Below, one piece after another: positions 1 through 5,864 of a DNA stretch of 6,748 nucleotides (position 1 is its first letter; every line of letters starts with the position of its first letter). The DNA is from an uncultured Clostridium sp. Lineage in GTDB: Bacteria > Bacillota > Clostridia > TANB77 > CAG-508. The translations under genes were made by a program, and so were the position numbers. Location: assembly GCA_945610215.1 (NCBI GenBank), contig CALYZR010000033.1, positions 1 to 6,748 of the forward strand, written 5' to 3'. The notes beneath the pieces are model-generated. The model was not told the origin of the DNA. It searched no databases and saw only the letters and a list, made by a program, of their open reading frames with translations.

Positions 1-788
1 ATTGCCTTTATCGCTTCTTTAATATTTTTGCAAAATATCTTTACAGGATTTACATTAAATCCTATTTTTTCTAAATATAACAAGGATTCATAATGTGATG
101 TAAATTTTATTGTATCACTTTTTTGAACATTAAAAATATAAATATCAAGTGGTCTAGTAGCTGTAATAGAACTATCTAATTGTCTAAGTGAACCTGCTGC
201 TAAATTTCTAGCATTTGCAAATTTATTTTCTTCATCTTGTTTTTCATTTAATTCTTCAAAATCTTTTTTTGATATAAACACTTCTCCTCTTACCACTATA
301 TCTATGTTTTCTTTTAACTTTTTAGGAATATTTTTAATTGTTTTTAAGTTGTCTGTAATATCCTCTCCAATTTGTCCATTTCCTCTTGTTGCGCCTCTTA
401 CAAACTCTCCATTTTTGTATTCCAAAGCAACTGATAGTCCATCTATTTTTGTTTCAACAACATATTTAATATTCTCATCGAACTTTTTCATTCTTTCATC
501 AAAACTATACAATTCATCAAAAGAAAACACATCTTGCAAACTTTGAAGTGGTACAATATGTGTTACTTTTTCGAATCCTTCCTTTACAGTTCCTCCAACC
601 TTTTGGGTTAAGGAATCTTTGCTTATAAACTCTGGAAACTCTCTTTCCAAATTTTTAAGTTCATTCATAAGCATATCATATTCAAAATCTGATATTTCTG
701 GGTTGTCATCATCATAATACTTTTTAGCATAATATGCTGTAAGCTTATTTAATTCATCAATACGTTTTTTAGCTTTGTTTTTATCCAT
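1..788 (-). CDS. ligA: NAD+-dependent DNA ligase LigA, N-terminal part (cut by the left edge)
   Basis: LigA seals nicks in duplex DNA during replication and repair, using NAD+ as the adenylate donor. I translated 262 codons from the ATG at 788; the gene continues past the left edge. Visible in order: an NAD+-binding Ia domain with a YY...ISDFEYD stretch (about residues 19-38); the conserved His-Pro segment near 77-84; the adenylation motif ETKIDG with the nucleophilic Lys114; RGATRGNGQIGEDIT (131-145); RGEVF (167-171); and FANARNLAAGSLRQLD (190-205). These are diagnostic of the bacterial NAD+ ligase family, which is usually about 660-680 aa, so roughly the first 40% is present. The OB-fold, zinc-finger, HhH and BRCT parts would lie outside. 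The start is supported by AGGGAG seven bases upstream. It is the last visible gene of the minus-strand unit, separated from pgsA by a large palindrome that may modulate its expression. Confidence 0.96.
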   Translation of the reverse strand, partial: MDKNKAKKRIDELNKLTAYYAKKYYDDDNPEISDFEYDMLMNELKNLEREFPEFISKDSLTQKVGGTVKEGFEKVTHIVPLQSLQDVFSFDELYSFDERMKKFDENIKYVVETKIDGLSVALEYKNGEFVRGATRGNGQIGEDITDNLKTIKNIPKKLKENIDIVVRGEVFISKKDFEELNEKQDEENKFANARNLAAGSLRQLDSSITATRPLDIYIFNVQKSDTIKFTSHYESLLYLEKIGFNVNPVKIFCKNIKEAIKA

Positions 789-813
789 TGTTTTCTCCCT
801 TGATTTATCTTTT

Positions 814-848
814 TGAGGGAAAAAGGGGTCTGTCCCCTTTTTCCCTCA
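814..848. repeat. Perfect 15-bp palindrome with 5-base loop between pgsA and ligA
   Basis: The arms TGAGGGAAAAAGGGG (814-828) and CCCCTTTTTCCCTCA (834-848) are perfectly complementary around the loop TCTGT. The GC tracts stand out sharply in this AT-rich DNA. The core GGGGTCTGTCCCC (GGGGACAGACCCC on the other strand) resembles palindromic units that I recall as dispersed in many bacterial genomes, some linked to IS200-like REP-associated transposases. That link is from memory and not checked. Each arm contains GGGG/CCCC followed by T5, so it could also attenuate transcription in either direction. In the ligA direction the full stem is followed by A's, so it is not a textbook terminator. Confidence 0.85.
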
Positions 849-859
849 TTTTTCCCTCA
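838..859. repeat. Two tandem copies of an 11-bp unit at the palindrome edge
   Basis: TTTTTCCCTCA occurs at 838-848 and again, identical and directly adjacent, at 849-859. The first copy is the outer part of the right arm of the palindrome. The second ends just before the pgsA stop codon at 862-864. This looks like a slippage or insertion-associated duplication of the arm end. It gives the left arm a second possible partner (849-859), so a shorter alternative hairpin is possible. Confidence 0.8.
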
Positions 860-861
860 CT

Positions 862-1464
862 TTAATCTTTTAATAAATCTTTACCATTTTTTACATAATC
901 CCAACCAGAAAAGATTGTTGCTACTACAGAAATTAGCATAATTATTGTTGTTAATATGTTTATTACTAATTCTACTCCACTTAAGTTTCCTTTTATAAAT
1001 GCTCCAAATATGTTTGAATTATTTATATTTATGAACATTAATATTATTGCAATCATTTGAGTTACTGTTTTTAGTTTGCCCCAAATGCTTGCTGCTATTA
1101 CTTCTCCACCTTTTTCTACTGCTATTAGTCTATATCCTGATACTACAAATTCTCTAAACAATACTATAATTGGTATCCACGCTGGCAAGCTTTTTGCTTC
1201 TACAAATATAAGCATTGCTGCAAGTACTAATATTTTGTCTGCTAATGGATCTGCAAATTTTCCAAATGCTGTTATTTGATTGTTTTTTCTTGCTAATTTT
1301 CCATCTAAATGGTCTGTATATGATGCAATTATAAATATTAGTCCCATTATCCAATATGCAATTGATATTTCTAAAAATGTTCCGCTTATATTTAAATATG
1401 GGATTATTACCATTATTGGCACTAGTAAAATCCTAAATATTGTTAATTTGTTTGGTAAATTCAT
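862..1464 (-). CDS. pgsA: CDP-diacylglycerol--glycerol-3-phosphate 3-phosphatidyltransferase (PgsA)
   Basis: This integral membrane enzyme transfers a phosphatidyl group from CDP-diacylglycerol to glycerol-3-phosphate, giving phosphatidylglycerophosphate, the committed step to phosphatidylglycerol and cardiolipin. The 200-aa product has the full CDP-alcohol phosphotransferase signature: D51-x2-D54-G55-x2-A58-R59-x8-G68-x3-D72-x3-D76, with the Asp residues that bind the metals and CDP. Hydrophobic segments near 9-25, 35-49, 77-89, 97-112, 132-146 and 163-186 suggest about six membrane helices, usual for the family. Length is normal (about 180-200 aa). The start is supported by GGAGTGA roughly 9 bases upstream. 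It begins 33 bases after the nadE stop and is followed by the palindrome and ligA. All key residues are intact and no in-frame CGG was seen. Confidence 0.96.
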   Translation of the reverse strand: MNLPNKLTIFRILLVPIMVIIPYLNISGTFLEISIAYWIMGLIFIIASYTDHLDGKLARKNNQITAFGKFADPLADKILVLAAMLIFVEAKSLPAWIPIIVLFREFVVSGYRLIAVEKGGEVIAASIWGKLKTVTQMIAIILMFININNSNIFGAFIKGNLSGVELVINILTTIIMLISVVATIFSGWDYVKNGKDLLKD

Positions 1465-1497
1465 GTTTCTTCACTCCAATTATATTTTGTTATTTAA

Positions 1498-1998
1498 TTA
1501 TTTTAAACTGTTCATCCAGATACTATAGCTTGCATCACTTGGCATCCTTAAATCTCCCCTTGGAGATAAACTTACTGTTCCAACTTTTGGTCCATCTGGC
1601 ATACAGTTTCTTTTAAATTGTTGTGTAAAAAATCTTTTTATAAAAACTTGTAACCAATGTTTTATTTCTTCTTTTTCAAAATCTTTTTCAAATGTTTTGC
1701 ATGCTAATATATATATTTTTTTAGGCTCTGCCCCATATCTTAAAAAATGATATAGAAAGAAATCATGTAATAAATATGGTCCAACTTGTTCCTCTGTTTT
1801 TTGTTCTATTTGACCATTTTCATCTGGTGGTAATAGCTCTGGTGATATTGGCGTATTTAATATATCATTAATTATGTCTTTGCACTCTTCTTTACTATTG
1901 TTTGCAACCCATTTTATTATATATTTTACTAATGTTTTTGGAATGCTTGTATTTACAGCATACATACTCATATGGTCGCCATTATATGTACACCATCC
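1498..1998 (-). CDS. nadE: NAD+ synthetase NadE, C-terminal segment (+1 frame)
   Basis: This is the continuation of nadE in the +1 frame, entered at GGA (1998-1996). It restores G-W-C-T-Y-N-G-D-H-M-S-M-Y, the conserved run that follows ELAL in glutamine-dependent NAD+ synthetases. The segment ends with the family hallmark FKRNCMPDGPKVGTVSLSPR and then GDLRMPSDA near the C-terminus. Its first own ATG is at 1971, but starting there would drop the conserved GWCTYNGDH, and I see no good Shine-Dalgarno before it, so I do not consider it a separate gene. Joined to the upstream frame it gives 640 residues (1924 bases = 641 codons plus one base), the usual size of the two-domain enzyme. Codon choice is as in neighbouring genes, so this half shows no sign of decay. 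Confidence 0.9.
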   Translation of the reverse strand, partial: GWCTYNGDHMSMYAVNTSIPKTLVKYIIKWVANNSKEECKDIINDILNTPISPELLPPDENGQIEQKTEEQVGPYLLHDFFLYHFLRYGAEPKKIYILACKTFEKDFEKEEIKHWLQVFIKRFFTQQFKRNCMPDGPKVGTVSLSPRGDLRMPSDASYSIWMNSLK

Positions 1999-3421
1999 GA
2001 AGAGCTAGTTCTGATAAATCTCCTGTTCCTATAACTAAACCATTTTTTTTGTTCGCTACATCCATTAATATTTTTGTTCTTTCTCTTGCTTGTGCATTTT
2101 CATATGTTACATCTTTTTCGTTTTTATCATGTCCTATATCTTCAAAATGTTGCAAAGAACTTTTTGTTATATCTATTTCTTTAATTGTTGCTCCATATTG
2201 TTTTACGAGTTTTACTGCATTATTATGAGTTCTAGAGGTCGTTCCAAATCCAGGCATTGTTATTGCAATTATATTCTCTTTTGGTATATTTAATATATCA
2301 TATGCTTTAACTATTACTAAAAAAGCAAGTGTTGAGTCTAGTCCTCCTGATATTCCAATTACTGTCTTATTAATATTTGTATGTAATAATCTTTTTGCCA
2401 ACCCATAGCTCTGTATGTTTAAAATCTCCTCACAGATTTCATTTATTTTTTTTTTATCCTCCGGAACAAATGGAGTTTTACTATATTCTCTTGTTAAGTC
2501 TTCTATATTGTCTGGCACTTCTATTTCTATCTTTCTATATTGTAAATCTATTGGATTTCCCATAAAACTAATATTTTTTCTTCTATCATTTGCAAGTCTT
2601 TTTGTATCTATTTCTGTAAAAATTATATTACTTTCAAAGTTAAATCTTTCATTGTTTGTAAGGCAAGACCCATTTTCAAAAATCATACTTTCACCAGAAA
2701 ATACTACATCTGATGTAGATTCATTTACTCCACTAGAACAATATACATATCCTGATATTGTTTTTGCAGATTGCATTTTTACTAAATCTCTTCTATATTC
2801 TTTTTTCCCTATAACTTCATTACTTGCAGATAAATTAAATATAATATTTGCACCAAGTAATGCCAATTTGTTGCTTGGTGGTTCCACTGCCCATAAGTCT
2901 TCACATATTTCAACCCCAAAGCATATTTCTTTGTCTTTTTTATCTTTAAATAATAAATCTATTCCAAAAGGAACTATTTGTCCTAATATATTTATCTCTT
3001 TTTGATTTGCATTTTTACTAGATGCAAACCATCTTTTTTCGTAAAATTCTCCATAGTTTGGAATAAAAGTCTTTGGAACTATTCCTAGTATTTTTCCTTT
3101 TTGAATTACAACTGCTGTATTAAATAATTGATTTTCTGATTTTATTGGCATACCGATTATACAAATAATTTCTAAATTATTTATATATTTTAAAATTTTA
3201 TTTAGCGCTTTTTCTGACTCTTCTAATAAGATATCTTGCTCAAATAAATCTTGACACGTATAACCTGTAATACATAATTCTGGAAATACTGCTATCTGAA
3301 TTTTACTATTATTTGCTATTTCTATTTGTTTTATTATCTCGTTACAATTAAACTCTGTATCAGATACTCTTAGCTTTGGAACTATTGTTCCTACTCTTAC
3401 AAATCCTTGTTCTTTTAACAT
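1982..3421 (-). CDS. nadE: Glutamine-dependent NAD+ synthetase NadE, glutaminase domain and most of the synthetase domain (zero frame)
   Basis: NadE makes NAD+ from deamido-NAD+, ATP and ammonia released from glutamine in its own N-terminal domain. The 479-aa zero frame has a nitrilase-type glutaminase with the catalytic triad Glu48 (FPEL), Lys117 (VPKTF) and Cys173 (GVEICEDLW). The ATP-pyrophosphatase domain follows, with the loop SGGLDS at 358-363 and the YENAQARERTKILMDVAN segment (440-457) leading to GTGDLSELAL (465-474). After Leu474 the zero frame reads RMVYI and stops, whereas homologues read GWCTYNGDH, which lies in the +1 frame. The gene therefore spans 3421 to 1498 with one extra base at the in-frame CGG (1999-1997). 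Without the shift, the product would keep glutaminase residues but lack the C-terminal synthetase region. The start has GAAAGGAAA upstream and lies 20 bases after the PNP stop. Confidence 0.93.
   Translation of the reverse strand: MLKEQGFVRVGTIVPKLRVSDTEFNCNEIIKQIEIANNSKIQIAVFPELCITGYTCQDLFEQDILLEESEKALNKILKYINNLEIICIIGMPIKSENQLFNTAVVIQKGKILGIVPKTFIPNYGEFYEKRWFASSKNANQKEINILGQIVPFGIDLLFKDKKDKEICFGVEICEDLWAVEPPSNKLALLGANIIFNLSASNEVIGKKEYRRDLVKMQSAKTISGYVYCSSGVNESTSDVVFSGESMIFENGSCLTNNERFNFESNIIFTEIDTKRLANDRRKNISFMGNPIDLQYRKIEIEVPDNIEDLTREYSKTPFVPEDKKKINEICEEILNIQSYGLAKRLLHTNINKTVIGISGGLDSTLAFLVIVKAYDILNIPKENIIAITMPGFGTTSRTHNNAVKLVKQYGATIKEIDITKSSLQHFEDIGHDKNEKDVTYENAQARERTKILMDVANKKNGLVIGTGDLSELALRMVYI
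1996..2002 (-). other. nadE: Candidate +1 frameshift site CTT-CGG-A in nadE
   Basis: Zero frame: GCT CTT CGG ATG GTG TAC ATA TAA. Skipping the C of CGG gives CTT GGA TGG TGT ACA TAT AAT, which encodes exactly the conserved L-G-W-C-T-Y-N. The pattern of a CUU codon followed by a rare Arg codon recalls the yeast Ty1 shift site CUU-AGG-C (known), and CUU is also the P-site codon of the bacterial prfB shift (known). CGG is otherwise absent in frame from this window. An AGGAGAT at 2024-2018 is Shine-Dalgarno-like but 15 bases upstream of CTT, farther than the prfB stimulator. Alternatives are a sequencing error or a true disabling insertion. Confidence 0.7.
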
Positions 3422-3441
3422 ATTAGTTTCCTTTCAATATT

Positions 3442-4263
3442 TTATATTATACTAATATATTCTTTTACTATTTCTTTAAATTTAACTTTTACTTTTTCTG
3501 CTGTTTGTTTAACATCATCATATGACAATTTCTCATCTAACACTCCCGCTGCCATATTTGTTATACAAGACACTCCTACACATTTTATTCCACAATGGTG
3601 TGCAACAACAGCTTCTGGAACTGTTGACATTCCTACTGCATCTGCTCCTAAAATTCTTAGTGCTCTTATTTCTGCCGGAGTTTCAAATGTAGGTCCTTTC
3701 ATATATGCATAAACACCTTCTTGTGCTCTACCAGTATGTTTATTTATTACTTCTTTAAGTTTTTTGCTTAAATCCTTATCGAAGGTTTCACTCATATCAG
3801 GAAATCTATCTCCAAACTCTTCTAAATTCTTCCCTCTTAATACTGATTCTGCAAAGAAACTTAAATAATCGTTTATTACCATAAAGTCTCCTGCTAAATA
3901 TTCTTTATTTACTCCTCCTGCAGCATTAGTTATTATGAGTTTTTCTATCCCCAATAATTTAAAAACTCTTTCTGGAAAAGTTGTTTCTTTTAGGTCATAT
4001 CCTTCATAATAATGGAATCTTCCATTCATTGCTATTATTTCTTTTCCATTAAGCTTTCCTATTATTAGTTCTCCTGCATGTCCTTCAACTGTTGATACTG
4101 GAAAGTTTGGAATATCATTGTACTTTATTACTATTTTTTCTTCAAACTCTTCTTTTAATACTCCTAGTCCAGAACCTAATATAATTGCTATTTTAGGATT
4201 TAAACTACCTATTTTTTCCTTTATATAATTAGCACTTTCTTGATACTTTTCATAGCTAAACAT
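3442..4263 (-). CDS. punA: Purine nucleoside phosphorylase, trimeric (PNP-II) type
   Basis: This cytosolic enzyme splits purine nucleosides (inosine, guanosine and deoxy forms) with phosphate, giving the free base and ribose-1-phosphate, in purine salvage. The 273-aa length fits the trimeric family. Visible motifs: phosphate loop GSGLG (30-34, Ser31); VEGHAGEL with His62; GRFHYYEG (81-88) with Arg82, His84 and Tyr86; ITNAAGGVN (111-119); FETPAE (193-198) with the base-binding Glu194; VGMSTVPE (210-217); and the Thr-Asn pair 235-236, matching the Asn that favours 6-oxopurines in the human enzyme. At the position where human PNP has His257, this protein appears to have Tyr248. A strong AAGGGAGA site precedes the ATG. 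The gene starts 17 bases after the upstream stop and ends 20 bases before nadE, so it is cotranscribed. Confidence 0.95.
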   Translation of the reverse strand: MFSYEKYQESANYIKEKIGSLNPKIAIILGSGLGVLKEEFEEKIVIKYNDIPNFPVSTVEGHAGELIIGKLNGKEIIAMNGRFHYYEGYDLKETTFPERVFKLLGIEKLIITNAAGGVNKEYLAGDFMVINDYLSFFAESVLRGKNLEEFGDRFPDMSETFDKDLSKKLKEVINKHTGRAQEGVYAYMKGPTFETPAEIRALRILGADAVGMSTVPEAVVAHHCGIKCVGVSCITNMAAGVLDEKLSYDDVKQTAEKVKVKFKEIVKEYISII

Positions 4264-4280
4264 ACTTTTATTCTCCCTTC

Positions 4281-5066
4281 TTATCTTTCATCCAATTCAA
4301 TGTCCTCTGTTTCAAAGCTATCATTTTCTTCATTATAATGATATATCGTTTCCTTATTGTTTGATTTCATTACAAATTCATCATTTGAATTAATATATAT
4401 ATATTTATTTTCTCCATTTGGATATGGTATTGATATACTTGTAACTGGTTCGTCTGTTGTTTTTATACTATTTGACAATTCTTTTATTGCATTTTTTCTT
4501 TCTTCTTGTGTTAAATTTTTATCTATTAATTCTGCTCTTTCGTTTAATAATTTACTTCCTAGTGGATGAAAAACTAAAGGTAACGCATTTCCTCTATCAC
4601 ATAAATATAGCATAAGATCTGATGGTTTTTCACTCTTAGAAATATTAGCATAATTACTTAATTCTTGTACTTCTTCTTTATTTAGTTTTGCATACTCATG
4701 TGGTTTTGTTGAAAATACATATGCTTTATCGTTAAGAGCCACCATACAAAATCTATTTTTATCTTTATTATCCGGATTTTCAAAATCCAATACATTTTTT
4801 ATTATGCTATCTTGTGGAATATTTTTGTTATCTACAAAGCAATCGTATCTAGTTATTTTATTATACTCTTCTTCTGTTAATACTTCTTTTAACAAAAGCC
4901 TACTATAATACATAACAAAATCCGCATGTCCTTTTATATCACCTCTGTGATTGAAATAATTAAAAATCCAATCCATTTTAGCTTCTAATTCCTGATTATC
5001 TGTCATTTTATTATATTTTTCATATATTGCTGATTTTGTTTGTTCTTCTAGTTCTTTTGTAGCCAT
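4281..5066 (-). CDS. Unrecognised protein, C-terminal half of a probable frameshifted gene
   Basis: I do not recognise this 261-residue frame. It opens with a charged, probably helical stretch (about 1-75, with KELEEQTKSAIYEKYNK and LEAKMDWIFNYF). A mixed region follows (RFCMVALNDKAYVFSTKPHEY near 105-125), then KPSDLMLYLCDRGNALPLVF near 147-166, and a hydrophilic, acidic tail ending DIELDER. No signal peptide or membrane helix is evident. The ATG at 5066 sits inside the end of the upstream frame and has only a weak GGA upstream, unlike the strong ribosome sites of the other genes here. I therefore think it is normally reached by a +1 shift at CGG (5070-5068), giving a 487-residue protein with the 5745 frame. 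An independent, translationally coupled gene starting at 5066 is the alternative. It ends 17 bases before the PNP gene. Confidence 0.7.
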   Translation of the reverse strand: MATKELEEQTKSAIYEKYNKMTDNQELEAKMDWIFNYFNHRGDIKGHADFVMYYSRLLLKEVLTEEEYNKITRYDCFVDNKNIPQDSIIKNVLDFENPDNKDKNRFCMVALNDKAYVFSTKPHEYAKLNKEEVQELSNYANISKSEKPSDLMLYLCDRGNALPLVFHPLGSKLLNERAELIDKNLTQEERKNAIKELSNSIKTTDEPVTSISIPYPNGENKYIYINSNDEFVMKSNNKETIYHYNEENDSFETEDIELDER

Positions 5067-5745
5067 TCCGTTTTTCCAATTTTAATTTTGCAGTCGCCCA
5101 TTCATTTTCAGCCATAACCTGTCTAAAATTTAAAAACTCTTTTTTTATTTGTTGGATTACAGTATTCATATACATATTATACTTTTTATAACCCAAATTA
5201 TTATCTATTTTATCTAATATTTCTTCATCTATAAAATCAATATTTTCAAGACTTTTTCCATCTGTTGTAAAACCATTTTCAAATTTTTTGTATCTTCTCT
5301 CATAATAACCTTTAGATGCAAAATCTGGAGTTTTCATCCCAGTTTGGATGTTTTCTATATCCTCCAAATAATTTATAATATATTTCTTTCCGCTCTTAGT
5401 TGTTATTAATACATCTGTATGTCTAAACATATCTGTGTCACAAGATACTGTTTGTGCATTAATTCCGTTTTCTCGCAAAATTTCAGCTACCATATCACAA
5501 AGTGGTTTACATACTGTTTCTATATTTCCATTCTTGGTTTTTAAAATCTGTTCAGTCATTTCTTTACTAGTTGGAGTTCTATATGCATTTGCTTTTCCTT
5601 TAAGGTTTCCTCCTGCATAGAAAAATTTCATGTTTCTTCTTAACATTGGTAACATTGAAATTTCTAATTTTCTTGCCATAGCAAGTTCTACTTCTTCTTC
5701 TGTTAAATTATTTTTTTCTTCTTCATTTAGATTTAATTTAATCAT
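5020..5745 (-). CDS. Transglutaminase-like / papain-like fold protein of unknown function, N-terminal half
   Basis: First gene of the minus-strand unit. The zero frame is 241 aa, but its last 15 residues after CGG (NGYKRTRRTNKISNI) are basic and use C-ending codons (AAC, ATC, AGC, GGC, TAC) unlike the rest, so real coding probably leaves this frame at Lys225. Residues 78-97 (VCKPLCDMVAEILRENGINA) match the pattern around the nucleophile of transglutaminase-like domains, with Cys79 followed at +15/+16 by Gly-Ile. His109 (MFRHTDVLI) and Asn125 (KKYIIN) could complete a Cys-His-Asn triad. This is inferred from pattern alone; substrate and role are unknown. An EEE-rich N-terminus and no signal peptide suggest a cytosolic protein. 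AAAGGAG five bases before the ATG and a good promoter support the start. Confidence 0.78.
   Translation of the reverse strand: MIKLNLNEEEKNNLTEEEVELAMARKLEISMLPMLRRNMKFFYAGGNLKGKANAYRTPTSKEMTEQILKTKNGNIETVCKPLCDMVAEILRENGINAQTVSCDTDMFRHTDVLITTKSGKKYIINYLEDIENIQTGMKTPDFASKGYYERRYKKFENGFTTDGKSLENIDFIDEEILDKIDNNLGYKKYNMYMNTVIQQIKKEFLNFRQVMAENEWATAKLKLEKRNGYKRTRRTNKISNI
5067..5073 (-). other. Candidate +1 frameshift site AAA-CGG-A in the transglutaminase-like gene
   Basis: Zero frame: GAA AAA CGG AAT GGC TAC, running to TGA at 5022-5020. Skipping the C of CGG gives AAA GGA ATG GCT ACA AAA GAA CTA GAA, which enters the long downstream frame with normal AT-ending codons and continues a helical stretch. 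The whole gene is then 1465 bases, 488 codons plus one. This is the same arrangement as in nadE: sense codon, CGG, A, with GGA as the new codon. The zero-frame extension would otherwise overlap the downstream frame by 47 bases. Confidence 0.62.
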
Positions 5746-5764
5746 GGCTACTCCTTTAGTTTGT

Positions 5765-5793
5765 ATTTTATCATAAAATTTTTTCTACTTCAA
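5765..5793 (-). promoter_or_regulatory. Sigma-A type promoter for the minus-strand unit
   Basis: On the minus strand, TTGAAG (5793-5788), a 17-base spacer and TAAAAT (5770-5765) match the -35/-10 consensus at optimal spacing. Transcription would start near 5758, just before the AAAGGAG ribosome site and the ATG at 5745, so the leader is only about a dozen bases. There is no room for a riboswitch or T-box ahead of the first gene. Confidence 0.72.
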
Positions 5794-5800
5794 TAATTTA

Positions 5801-5829
5801 TTGAAAATGTACATAGATAATGTTATAAT
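5801..5829 (+). promoter_or_regulatory. Sigma-A type promoter for the serine hydrolase
   Basis: TTGAAA (5801-5806), a 17-base spacer and a perfect TATAAT (5824-5829) precede the plus-strand gene. The start site should be near 5836, leaving about 29 bases of leader with the ribosome site AAAGGTGG (5850-5857) seven bases before the ATG. The -35 box lies only seven bases from the -35 of the divergent minus-strand promoter, so a regulator bound here could act on both. Confidence 0.82.
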
Positions 5830-5864
5830 GCTTTTAAATTCCATTTTACAAAGGTGGTTTTATT

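Noticed and set aside
304..546. Plus-strand open frame of 80 codons
   Set aside because: It is antisense to the conserved adenylation domain of ligA and has no convincing ribosome site or family match.
1381..1386. Other CGGA occurrences (for example AGC GGA in pgsA, AAC GGA at 5464-5469, AGC GGA at 5389-5394) as further shift sites
   Set aside because: In these the CGG is out of frame and GGA is already a zero-frame codon; the genes run on uninterrupted with normal family motifs.
1498..1971. A separate small gene starting at ATG 1971
   Set aside because: The conserved nadE sequence already runs in this frame for nine residues before the ATG, and no good ribosome site precedes it, so it is the C-terminal part of nadE.
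2018..2024. AGGAGAT upstream of the nadE shift site as a prfB-like internal Shine-Dalgarno stimulator
   Set aside because: It is 15 bases before CTT, while the prfB stimulator is about 3 bases from its shift codon. The bases are also forced by the conserved Thr-Gly-Asp of the protein.
2415..3005. Plus-strand open frame of 196 codons
   Set aside because: It lies wholly inside nadE, antisense to its conserved glutaminase domain. The hydrophobic, Ser/Leu/Phe-rich translation is what reversed AT-rich coding DNA gives.
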